Source: Candidatus Electronema nielsenii
Lineage (GTDB): Bacteria; Desulfobacterota; Desulfobulbia; Desulfobulbales; Desulfobulbaceae
Length of the DNA stretch: 41,746 nucleotides
Reading direction: 5' to 3'
Assembly (NCBI GenBank): GCA_026122915.1
Contig: JAGIXO010000004.1
Span: 1 to 41,746 of the forward strand
Shown here: piece after piece, positions 15,125-22,097 of the stretch
How the letters are laid out: every line of letters starts with the position of its first letter
Numbering within the stretch: the stretch's first letter is position 1
Translations under genes and position numbers: made by a program
The notes under the pieces: model-generated
What the model was told of the DNA's origin: nothing
The model's input: the letters and a program-made list of their open reading frames with translations, nothing else
Databases searched by the model: none

Positions 15125-17039
15125 TGAGCGCACCGGGGCCTGCCCAAGCAACAGCGGCTCTGGGGCAACAGCGCAGGACGGCGCGGTTGCTGCTGGTGAG
15201 AACGGGCTGGCGGCTGGCAGAGACATTAACTTCTACACCAGCAACCAGCCTGCGCCGCCTCCTATCCCCCGCCAGCTTCCCACGCTTGAACCCTGCTTTC
15301 TCCACCGCAAGGAGGAGCTTGCTTGGCTGAACGACAGGCTGCATCCCGGCAAGGTGGCAGCGGTGTGCGGGCCGGGCGGCATGGGCAAGAGCGCGCTTGC
15401 TGCCCAAGCAGTGCATCAGTTGGAGCCAGCCCGCTTCCCGGACGGCATCATCTTCCATAGCTTCTATCATCAGCCGAAGGTGGAGACCGCCCTGCAAGCT
15501 CTCTGCGCGGCCTTTCAGATCGAGGCAAAGGCGGGGCTTGAGACTGCGGTGCGGAATGCCCTCTCAGGCAGGAAGGCGTTGCTCATCCTCGATGGGACGG
15601 AGCAGGCGGATGACCTGCCAGCTCTGCTGCGGCTGCGCGGTGGGTGCGGGGTGCTGATCACCAGCAGGAAGACTGAGGACGCGCTGGATGAGCTGTGGGA
15701 GCTGAAGCGGCTGGACAAGGCGCAGGCAGAAGAGGTGTTCCGGCACTACAGCAAGGTTTCGGGTGATGACGCAAACGTAGCGGGCATTTGCAAGATACTG
15801 GACGGCTGGCCGGTTGCTCTGCGGATTGCGGGTCGGTATCTGCGCAGGACGAAAGAGAGCGCGGCCTTGCTGCTGCGGCGCAGCGTGGATGCGGTGAGTG
15901 CTGATGCCCGGCTTGCGCTGGGCTTGGCAGGCTGCTTGGCCTTTGCGCCGCTTGCCCGCGAGCCGGTGGCTGCCATTCTCGATGGTGATGAACGCCGAAG
16001 CCGCGCCGCCCTGAACGAGCTGGTCACATACGGCCTGCTGGAGAAGCGCGAGGAACGCTGGCAGATAAGCCACGCGCTCATCCACACCTACGCCCGCAAA
16101 GAGCTGGCCCTGAGCACAGAGAGCATGAAGCAGCTGGCAGACTGGTACATTGCTTTCTGCAAGGCTGCGAGCAATGAAGGCTTGAAGGGCTACGCCCGCC
16201 TTGATGGAGAGCGGGCGCACTGCCTGCGGCTGATGGAGAGCTGCCTTGCTATCAAGCTGTTTGGAGAGTTGAGCCACTTGGTCGTGTTCATGGATAACTA
16301 TTTAGATCTGCAAGGTCACTGGACAGAACATCAAGATGCTTTCAATATGATGTTGGCTGCTGATCAGCAAGCAGGTGAGTACAAACATAAAGCATGGAGC
16401 CTTAATCAATTAGGGCTTACCTGCCGTAAACGTGGCGAGTATGCGAAGGCTCTGGAGTGCTTCAACCAGAGTTTTGAGATATATTGCGAAATAGATGATC
16501 AGCAAGCAAAAGGAACAATTCTGAATAATATTGGTTGGACGCATGATATACAAGGTAAATATGAGTACGCCTTGCAATATTACAAAAAGAGTTTAAGCAT
16601 ACGTCGAAGGATTGGCGACCGAAGGGGTATAGGTCAAACATTGACTAATATCGCAATGATTTATACAGTCCAAGGCAAGTATGAGATAGCGTTGAAGTAT
16701 CTTAAATGTGACTTGGCTATATGCCGAAATACTAAAGATAAGGTTGGAGAGGCTGCGACCTTGAACGGTATTGGCTCAGTTTACTATCATAAAGGTAGTT
16801 TCATAAAGGCACTGAGATATTTGAGACAAGCCTTAGATATAGCGCAAGAGTATGGAGACAAGGCTGGTGAGACAGTAACTTGCTTTAACATAGCAGGTGT
16901 TTTTCATGCTCAAGGCAACCTTGCCAAGGCAGAGGAACACCTCAGCCAAGCCGTGCAGCTTGCAGAGCAGATCGGCTATCCTTCTTTGGAGCAATGGCGC
17001 GAAGGATTGGCACGGGTGCGGGCAGCGCGGCGGGGGTAA
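15108..17039 (+). CDS. STAND (NB-ARC-like) NTPase with TPR repeats
   Basis: A 643-residue NLR-like protein; ATG 15108 overlaps the upstream gene by 17 nt. Residues 16-40 hold a Gly/Ala motif (GSGATAQDGAVAAGENG) shared with that neighbour. The NTPase follows: Walker A GPGGMGKSAL (88-97), Walker B LLILDG (158-163), sensor-like GVLITSRK (181-188), a GLPL-type GWPVALRIAG (233-242) and a winged helix to about 335 with ISHALIHTYA near the MHD position. After a linker come five 40-residue TPRs (about 430-630). STAND proteins are switches that oligomerise on ligand sensing by the repeats; many act in antiphage defence. The TPR part is much more AT-rich than the NTPase part. Confidence 0.85.
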   Translation: MSASPDERTGACPSNSGSGATAQDGAVAAGENGLAAGRDINFYTSNQPAPPPIPRQLPTLEPCFLHRKEELAWLNDRLHPGKVAAVCGPGGMGKSALAAQAVHQLEPARFPDGIIFHSFYHQPKVETALQALCAAFQIEAKAGLETAVRNALSGRKALLILDGTEQADDLPALLRLRGGCGVLITSRKTEDALDELWELKRLDKAQAEEVFRHYSKVSGDDANVAGICKILDGWPVALRIAGRYLRRTKESAALLLRRSVDAVSADARLALGLAGCLAFAPLAREPVAAILDGDERRSRAALNELVTYGLLEKREERWQISHALIHTYARKELALSTESMKQLADWYIAFCKAASNEGLKGYARLDGERAHCLRLMESCLAIKLFGELSHLVVFMDNYLDLQGHWTEHQDAFNMMLAADQQAGEYKHKAWSLNQLGLTCRKRGEYAKALECFNQSFEIYCEIDDQQAKGTILNNIGWTHDIQGKYEYALQYYKKSLSIRRRIGDRRGIGQTLTNIAMIYTVQGKYEIALKYLKCDLAICRNTKDKVGEAATLNGIGSVYYHKGSFIKALRYLRQALDIAQEYGDKAGETVTCFNIAGVFHAQGNLAKAEEHLSQAVQLAEQIGYPSLEQWREGLARVRAARRG

Positions 17040-17059
17040 TCCCTTTGTCATTCCGGGGT

Positions 17060-17133
17060 GTAGGGGCAGGCCCCCGTGCCTGCCCGTCGTTGCAATCGGG
17101 ACACGCAGGGCGGCCACAGGGGGCCGCCCCTAC
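17060..17133. repeat. Long imperfect inverted repeat (REP/MITE-like)
   Basis: Arms 17060-17085 (GTAGGGGCAGGCCCCCGTGC then CTGCCC) and 17108-17133 (ending GGGGGCCGCCCCTAC) are 26 nt each and match at most positions, around a 22-nt centre. The GTAGGGGC.../...GCCCCTAC type of GC-rich palindrome is familiar from dispersed intergenic repeats in many environmental bacteria. No coding sequence is present. It follows the STAND gene stop by 20 nt. Confidence 0.7.
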
Positions 17134-17208
17134 GGGGTTTGGTATGCACAGGCTGGGGCGAACCGTATGAGGAGTCTATCTCTCTGCTCCCCACCAGAGT
17201 GCGGCCAA

Positions 17209-17415
17209 CCGTTGCACTCCAGTGGAACCGCAACTTGCACGAGAGTGAAAGCCGCCATTGCACTCTCGTGAAACGATCCGTTGCACTCTCGTGAAACGAT
17301 CCGTTGTACTCTCGTGCAATGCACCGTTGCACGAGAGAAGTATCCACCGTTGTACTCTCGTGCAACGTGCCGTTGTACTCTGGTGCAACCAATCTTTGCA
17401 CTCTGGCGCGGGCAG
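17209..17415. repeat. Nine-unit 23-nt tandem repeat with hairpin-like units
   Basis: Units start at 17209, 17232, 17255, 17278, 17301, 17324, 17347, 17370 and 17393, exactly 23 nt apart. The typical unit is CCGTTGCACTCTCGTGAAAC plus GAT. Each contains TTGYAC, a 4-nt core and a roughly complementary GTGMAA. The core is TCTC in units 3, 4, 5 and 7, TCTG in 8 and 9, TCCA in 1, and the reverse complement GAGA in 2 and 6. The period is not a multiple of three and all frames are interrupted or shift, so it is not coding. Function unknown. Confidence 0.85.
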
Positions 17416-17429
17416 CGCGGCAGGCGTAG
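17403..17429 (+). pseudogene. Second copy of the STAND gene 3' end (remnant)
   Basis: GCGGGCAGCGCGGC at 17408-17421 repeats 17018-17031 in the end of the STAND gene. In frame, the copy reads LARAARQA-stop, against LARVRAARRG-stop at the gene end. The inverted repeat and the 23-nt array therefore lie between two copies of a gene terminus, suggesting a decayed duplicate. Confidence 0.45.
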
Positions 17430-17488
17430 ATGGACGCTGCCTGAAATCATTTAGCCATCAGGGGTAAGAAACTCACGAGGAGACAAGC

Positions 17489-17965
17489 ATGAACTGGCAG
17501 GAAGTGTGCGCTGATCCGCGCTTGCATGATTTGCCGTATAAAATTGAACTCAATGAACGAGGGCAAATTCTGATGAGTCCAGTCCGCCTGTATCACTCCG
17601 CCTTTCAGGGGAAAATAATCAAGCTGCTGACTCAGCTTGTGCAATGCGGAGAAGCCTTTCCTGAATTCGCCATCGCCACAGAAAAAGGCACTAAGGTTGC
17701 TGATGTGGTCTGGTGTTCTGATGCGCTGTGGCAGCAAATCAAACATCAGGCGGAAAGCCCTGTTGCCCCGGAAATCTGCGTGGAAGTGCTGTCCGCAACA
17801 AACACGGCGGAAGAAATGCTGGAAAAGAGACGGCTGTATTTCATGCACGGCGCGGAAGAGGTTTGGATTTGCGATCAAGATGGAACGATGCAGTTCTTTG
17901 TTGCCGCCGGAGAAATTGCACATTCAAACATTGTCCATGCTTTTCCGAAGCGCATTGCATTGTAA
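17489..17965 (+). CDS. Uma2-family (DUF820) putative endonuclease
   Basis: A 158-residue protein with a GAGGAG site 7 nt before the ATG. It has the Uma2/DUF820 layout, a restriction-endonuclease-like PD-(D/E)XK fold: KVADVVW with Asp72, EICVEVLS with Glu99, and a Lys in EEMLEKRRLYFMHGAEEVWI (Lys113), followed by WICDQDG. This family is numerous in cyanobacteria and present in cable-type Desulfobulbaceae; its biological role is not settled, and nuclease activity is inferred from the fold. It is the last gene of the island before dnaX. A second, diverged member lies at 21537-22025. Confidence 0.85.
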   Translation: MNWQEVCADPRLHDLPYKIELNERGQILMSPVRLYHSAFQGKIIKLLTQLVQCGEAFPEFAIATEKGTKVADVVWCSDALWQQIKHQAESPVAPEICVEVLSATNTAEEMLEKRRLYFMHGAEEVWICDQDGTMQFFVAAGEIAHSNIVHAFPKRIAL

Positions 17966-17989
17966 TTCAAACAGGATGCCTAAACTACC

Positions 17990-19186
17990 TTGTCCTATCT
18001 CGTCCTTGCCCGCAAATCCCGGCCTCAGAACTTCGTTCAGGTCGTTGGCCAACAGCACATCGTCCGTACCCTGCGCAACGCCCTCCTGCGCAATCGGGTG
18101 CCGCACGCCCTGATCTTCAGTGGAGTGCGCGGCACCGGCAAGACTACGCTGGCCCGGATTATGGCCAAGGCTCTCAACTGCGAGAGCGGACAGCCGCCGG
18201 AACCGTGCTGCTCCTGCCGCTCCTGCAAAGAAATCGCTGCGGGTAATTCTGTTGATCTGCACGAGATCGACGGTGCATCCAACCGAGGCATTCAGGAAAT
18301 CCGCGAGCTGAAAGAGAACATCCGCTTCATGCCGGTCATGTCGCGCTTCAAGATCATCATCATTGATGAAGTACACATGCTGACCACCGAGGCCTTCAAC
18401 GCTCTGCTGAAGACCTTGGAGGAACCGCCCGCACACGTTTATTTCATGTTCGCCACCACTGAGCTGCACAAAGTGCCGGTGACGATTCTCTCCCGCTGCC
18501 AGCGGTATGAGCTGAAACGGGTGGCGAGCAACGAGTTGTCCGCTCATTTCGCCTCGCTTGCCAAAAGTGAAGGGATTGCTGTTGAGTCAGCCGCGCTGAA
18601 CATGGTGGTGCGGGCTGCTGGCGGCTCGGTTCGCGACGGCCTCAGCCTGTTAGATCAGTTGTTCTCCTATTGCGGCGAGCAGGTTTCCGCCCAAGATGCG
18701 GCAGAGGTGCTGGGCATGGTTGGCGGCGAAGTGATTGCTGGGACAGCCCAGGCTCTGCTCACGGGCGACTTGGCCGCTGCGCTTGATCGGCTGGAGACGG
18801 TGACGGCGACCGGCATGGACATCAAACGCTTCATCAACGAGTTGTTGGCGTGGTTCCGCGGCCTCGTGGTCTGTCGTGTGAGCAAAGACCCGGCCCAACT
18901 CCTCGACCTGCCTGCGGACGAACTGTCTCTGCTGCAAGAGACCGCCGCCAGCCATTCGGCTCAAACGCTTTTCCTGCTCTTCAATCTGCTCATGGAGAGC
19001 TTGGAAAAGGCGGCTTGGTCGTCGCGGCCCCGCTTTGCCGTGGAGATGGCTTTTATCCGCGCGGTACAGGCTGAAGAGGTGGTGCCAGTGACCGAGCTGC
19101 TGGGCCGTTTGGATAGCATTCTCGCCGGAGTTGCTTTGCCGCAGACGACAGAGCCAGCCGCGTTTTACGACAAAAAAAAACTGTAG
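17990..19186 (+). CDS. dnaX: DNA polymerase III subunit gamma (short dnaX product)
   Basis: A 398-residue clamp-loader ATPase made when translation stays in frame through the A9 run and ends at TAG 19184-19186. The frame is closed by a stop at 17981, so the start must be the TTG at 17990, giving the standard MSYLVLARKSRPQNF N-terminus. Landmarks are Walker A GVRGTGKTT, a four-Cys zinc module (C-x8-C-x2-C-x2-C within residues 64-79), DEVHML (Walker B), FATTELHKVP and the SRC sensor motif. It loads the sliding clamp with delta and delta'. In relatives this gene normally follows the SRP RNA closely; here a 3.5-kb island intervenes. Confidence 0.93.
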   Translation: MSYLVLARKSRPQNFVQVVGQQHIVRTLRNALLRNRVPHALIFSGVRGTGKTTLARIMAKALNCESGQPPEPCCSCRSCKEIAAGNSVDLHEIDGASNRGIQEIRELKENIRFMPVMSRFKIIIIDEVHMLTTEAFNALLKTLEEPPAHVYFMFATTELHKVPVTILSRCQRYELKRVASNELSAHFASLAKSEGIAVESAALNMVVRAAGGSVRDGLSLLDQLFSYCGEQVSAQDAAEVLGMVGGEVIAGTAQALLTGDLAAALDRLETVTATGMDIKRFINELLAWFRGLVVCRVSKDPAQLLDLPADELSLLQETAASHSAQTLFLLFNLLMESLEKAAWSSRPRFAVEMAFIRAVQAEEVVPVTELLGRLDSILAGVALPQTTEPAAFYDKKKL

Positions 19187-19740
19187 TTCCTGAACGCAGC
19201 GTCGCCAAAGCCTCAGAGCCACCGCCCGCGCCGCCTTTGCCGGAGGAAGATATTCCGCATCCGGCAGAACAGCCGCCCTCCCTTCCCCCGCAGAAGGTTG
19301 CGGCGGGAGAGCGTGACATCCGCAAGGACTGGCCAGACTTCATCAAATCGGTGAAAAAACCGTGGATCGCTTCAGCCTTGGAGAAGGCGGCTTCGGTTCA
19401 TCTGGAAAACGGCAGGCTGATTCTCACCTACCATGATTCGATCGAATGCAGCACGCTCAAAATCAAAGAGCAGCGGGCCGAACTGACCGCGCTGGTCAGC
19501 GATTTTTTTCAGGAAAGCCTGAGCGTAGTCTTTGACGAGCCAAAAGCCTGCGGCCTGCCTGCGGAATCCGGCGGCGCGGAGGCGGTGCGCAAGGAGCGGC
19601 AGGCTTTGGTCGATGATCCCTTAGTGGTGTTAGCAGCGGAGATTTTCAACGGCCAAGTTGGTGACATTCGGGTCGGACCGCAGTATAAGAAACCGTTGGC
19701 AGCGGCAGAAGAGACTACCGAGGGTAGCGACGAAGTGTAA
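17990..19740 (+). CDS. dnaX: DNA polymerase III subunit tau (dnaX long product by frameshift/slippage)
   Basis: The -1 frame is open from the A9 run through to TAA at 19740, with no start of its own before 19237. It continues as KKTVVPERSVAKASEPPPAP, a Pro-rich linker, and then a C-terminal domain (DWPDFIKSVKKPWIASALEK, later LILTYHDSIECSTLKI) typical of tau. Full-length tau of about 582 residues would bind the polymerase and DnaB, coupling leading- and lagging-strand synthesis. Switching frames needs a -1 ribosomal shift, or transcripts with one extra A (or two fewer), on AAAAAAAAA at 19172-19180. A sequencing error in the homopolymer is the alternative explanation. Confidence 0.8.
19172..19180 (+). 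promoter_or_regulatory. A9 slippery run in dnaX
   Basis: Nine consecutive A residues precede CTGTAG. Reading stays in frame for AAA AAA AAA CTG TAG (gamma) or shifts -1 to give AAA AAA AAC-type decoding and tau. A run of nine A in dnaX is the same as the Thermus thermophilus site, where transcriptional slippage yields both products. I see no E. coli-type upstream Shine-Dalgarno or obvious downstream stem. Confidence 0.7.
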
Positions 19741-19759
19741 TCCAAAAAAGGAGCGAGAA

Positions 19760-20068
19760 ATGAATATTGCCGAGATGATGAAGCAGGCCAAGGAATTGCA
19801 GGAAAAAATGGGGAGCGTACAGGCCGATTTGGCGGGCAAGAGCGTTATCGGTTCGGCTGGCGGCGGCATGGTTACTGCGACCATGAACGGTAAGGGCGAG
19901 CTGATTGGGCTGAAGATTGAAAAGGAGATGATCCGCCCGGAAGAAGCAGAGATGCTACAAGACCTGATCGTGGCCGCAGTCAGCGACGGAGCGCGCAAAG
20001 CCGCTGAACTGGGCCGCAGCGAAATCTCCAAGTTGACCGGTGGCCTGAAGATTCCTGGCTTTTCCTGA
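19760..20068 (+). CDS. YbaB/EbfC nucleoid-associated protein
   Basis: A 102-residue small DNA-binding protein of the YbaB/EbfC family, which forms tweezer-like dimers and coats DNA. The start MNIAEMMKQAKELQEKM follows an AAAGGAG ribosome-binding site. Typical features are the N-terminal amphipathic helix, the GGMVTATMNGKGELIGLKI beta region and the C-terminal KLTGGLKIPGF. It follows dnaX by 19 nt, the usual dnaX-ybaB order. recR, which commonly comes next, is absent; instead the gene ends 4 nt from the convergent trpF. Confidence 0.93.
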   Translation: MNIAEMMKQAKELQEKMGSVQADLAGKSVIGSAGGGMVTATMNGKGELIGLKIEKEMIRPEEAEMLQDLIVAAVSDGARKAAELGRSEISKLTGGLKIPGFS

Positions 20069-20072
20069 GCGA

Positions 20073-20732
20073 TCAGCCCCCTTGCTCGATTTGGCGCACC
20101 TGACGAACAAAGTCCCGGATGCGTTGATGATCCTTGCAGCCGGGGCTGATCTCCACTCCTGAGTTCACATCTACCGCATAAGGTCGCGCCGCTTCCAGTG
20201 CCTTGCAGACATTGTTTGCGTCTAAGCCACCCGCCAGAATGAAATCGCGTTGCAGCCGGAGCGGCTTTATCAGCGACCAGTCAAAGGTTTGTCCCGTGCC
20301 GCCCTCTTGTCCCTTCTGATAGGTATCTAAAAGAAAACCCTGTACATGCTCATTGTACGGTGCCACGTCCTCGGCCCGTAGTTGTGTTCCCACCCGCAGA
20401 GCCTTGATGATTTGGCAGGGCGCGGCAGAATGGCTCAATTTTTCGCAATAGTCAGGCGACTCCTGCCCGTGCAGCTGGACATAATTAAGCGAGCAAAAAC
20501 GAATGATTTCCTCTACCTCCTCGCGGTCTCGATCAACAAACACGCCCACCGTATCAACAAAGGGCGGCAACTGCTTGATGATGATCCGGGCGGTTTCTGG
20601 CTCAACACAACGCGGGCTTTTTTTATGAAAAATAAAGCCCAGCGCATCTATGCCCGCCTCGACAGCTGCCAAGGCATCTTCCAAATTTGTGGTACCGCAC
20701 ATTTTAATGCGGATTCGGCGCACGTTCATCAC
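20073..20732 (-). CDS. trpF: Phosphoribosylanthranilate isomerase
   Basis: Amadori isomerase of tryptophan synthesis, converting N-(5'-phosphoribosyl)anthranilate to CdRP in the cytosol. A 219-residue TIM barrel: the catalytic Cys is in IKMCGTTNLEDA near the N-terminus, the general-acid Asp in GFLLDTYQKG, and phosphate binding in LAGGLDANNV and AVDVNSGVE. GTG 20732 abuts the trpC stop; ATG 20729 is an equally good start. It is the second gene of a trpC-trpF pair and should be translationally coupled. Other trp genes are outside the window. Confidence 0.94.
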   Translation of the reverse strand: MMNVRRIRIKMCGTTNLEDALAAVEAGIDALGFIFHKKSPRCVEPETARIIIKQLPPFVDTVGVFVDRDREEVEEIIRFCSLNYVQLHGQESPDYCEKLSHSAAPCQIIKALRVGTQLRAEDVAPYNEHVQGFLLDTYQKGQEGGTGQTFDWSLIKPLRLQRDFILAGGLDANNVCKALEAARPYAVDVNSGVEISPGCKDHQRIRDFVRQVRQIEQGG

Positions 20733-21497
20733 TCAGATCGACAGAAAATCGCGCAGGGTTGCTCCCTGCTCTGTGCTGCGCATTAGACTTTCTCCGATCA
20801 GTGCCGCTTTCACCCCAGCTTCCTTTAACCGAAGCATGTCCGCCCGACTGGAGATTCCAGATTCACTGACTACCGGAATGTCTGCGGGAATCAGTTTCAG
20901 GAGGCGGAACGTTGTTTCCAAATCCATGCTGAAATCCTTCAGATTGCGGTTATTGATGCCAATCAGTTTTGCTTCAGCAGCTAAGGTTCTCTCTAACTCC
21001 GCCTCATTATGTACCTCAATCAGCACATCCATGCCGCGTTCTTCCGCCTGCTGACGAAAATCAAGCATCTGCGCGGTGTCTAAAAGGGCAGCGATGAGCA
21101 GAATTGCATCAGCACCATAAACTGCTGCTTCCTCAATCTGAATTGGATCAAGGATGAAGTCTTTGCGCAGCACCGGCAATTCGACCGTGCTGCGTACCAG
21201 CGGGATGTAATCAATCGAGCCTTGAAAAAAATCTACATCTGTAAGCACGGACAGCGCATGTGCGCCGCCCTGTTGATAATTGAGCGCGATTTGCTGCGGA
21301 TTAAAGTCAGCGCAGATCACTCCCTTTGAGGGCGAGGCTTTTTTAGCTTCGGCAATGATAGCCACGCTGGACGCATTGAGTAAAGCCTGCCGAAAGCCGC
21401 GCGGTAGTGCAACAGCGGTTTTCGGCGGACGAATGCCAGAGCGTTTCAAAGCGGCGATTTCTTCCCGCTTGCGGGCGGCGATGGTGTCGAGAATCAT
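20733..21497 (-). CDS. trpC: Indole-3-glycerol phosphate synthase
   Basis: Closes the indole ring by decarboxylating CdRP to indole-3-glycerol phosphate, the step after TrpF. The 254-residue TIM barrel shows all signatures: IAEAKKASPSKGVI (catalytic Lys), ALSVLTDVDFFQGS, LRKDFILDPIQIEEA, LIEVHNEAELE, IGINNRNLKDFSMDLE and VSESGISS. It stops directly before trpF, so the two enzymes that act in succession are co-expressed as separate polypeptides, not fused as in enterobacteria. Confidence 0.96.
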   Translation of the reverse strand: MILDTIAARKREEIAALKRSGIRPPKTAVALPRGFRQALLNASSVAIIAEAKKASPSKGVICADFNPQQIALNYQQGGAHALSVLTDVDFFQGSIDYIPLVRSTVELPVLRKDFILDPIQIEEAAVYGADAILLIAALLDTAQMLDFRQQAEERGMDVLIEVHNEAELERTLAAEAKLIGINNRNLKDFSMDLETTFRLLKLIPADIPVVSESGISSRADMLRLKEAGVKAALIGESLMRSTEQGATLRDFLSI

Positions 21498-21536
21498 GTT
21501 CAGCTTTTAATTGATCTTGAGAGAAATAAGCAACAT

Positions 21537-22025
21537 TTATACCAGAATCCGGCAGCCACACTCCAGCTTTATACTTACGGAAGACACGTGGCGGACAGCG
21601 CGGTCTCGCCGGACATGCAGCACCAGCAAGGTGAAGGGATCAAAAACGATCACGTCCTTAACTCCCTGCGAGAGATAAAAAGGCGGGCCAATTTCCAAAT
21701 CCTTGGCCTCATAGCCTTTGTTGACCACCTCAATAACCGCTTCGGGAATCATGGTTAAGGCTGAATCTTGCTCCTCTTCGCCCGGTTCTTGGCAAAATAT
21801 GGAGATATCAGGCCGTTTCAGCCCGCTTGGGAACTGAATATAAACATCTACGGCATGGACGCAGGCACAATCCGAGCAGGCTGTTTGCTCTATGCCCTGC
21901 ACGATGCGTTCAATGTGTTTTTGATGGCGGTACACCGGCTGCGCTTCCCAGATGGCCAGTCCGTTGACGATTTCTAAGCGGATACCTAACTCGCTGGCCT
22001 GAAGGAGGGTGTTCGATAGAGTCAT
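21537..22025 (-). CDS. Uma2-family (DUF820) putative endonuclease
   Basis: A 162-residue protein from ATG 22025; an upstream in-frame TTG at 22040 would add five residues. The Uma2 pattern is present: DVYIQFPSGLKRPDISIF with Asp73, AVIEVVN with Glu99 and Lys108 in GYEAKDLEI, then YLSQGVKDVIVFDP, corresponding to the Y..G..EvwvvD segment of the family. It is distantly related to the copy at 17489-17965. It lies alone between the kinase gene and trpC. Nuclease activity is inferred from the fold only; the family's role is unknown. Confidence 0.75.
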   Translation of the reverse strand: MTLSNTLLQASELGIRLEIVNGLAIWEAQPVYRHQKHIERIVQGIEQTACSDCACVHAVDVYIQFPSGLKRPDISIFCQEPGEEEQDSALTMIPEAVIEVVNKGYEAKDLEIGPPFYLSQGVKDVIVFDPFTLLVLHVRRDRAVRHVSSVSIKLECGCRILV

Positions 22026-22097
22026 AACTTTACGGTACAAAAACAGAACGGGTTCTGCAACAGTAGAATTTCGCGCGGCAGTGGCTGTTTACTGCCC

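Noticed and set aside
15124..15330. Alternative reading frame beginning ATG 15124 as start of the second island protein
   Set aside because: It is in a different frame from the NTPase and ends within 200 nt; the frame that leads into Walker A starts at ATG 15108.
17209..17415. CRISPR array
   Set aside because: Repeats are directly adjacent at a 23-nt period with no unique spacers of 30-40 nt, units vary internally, and no cas genes are present.
17130..17450. Minus-strand ORFs with repeated TRVQR/HESTT-like segments across the 23-nt array
   Set aside because: The repeats appear in all frames because the DNA unit is repeated; 23 nt is not a multiple of three, so no stable protein repeat is encoded.
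17976..18113. ATG start for dnaX just before 17990
   Set aside because: The ATG at 17976 is in another frame; the DnaX frame has a stop at 17981, so TTG 17990 is the only fitting start.
22077..22096. Terminator just after the sensor kinase stop
   Set aside because: GGCAGT/ACTGCC gives only a 6-bp stem with no T-tract on the minus strand.
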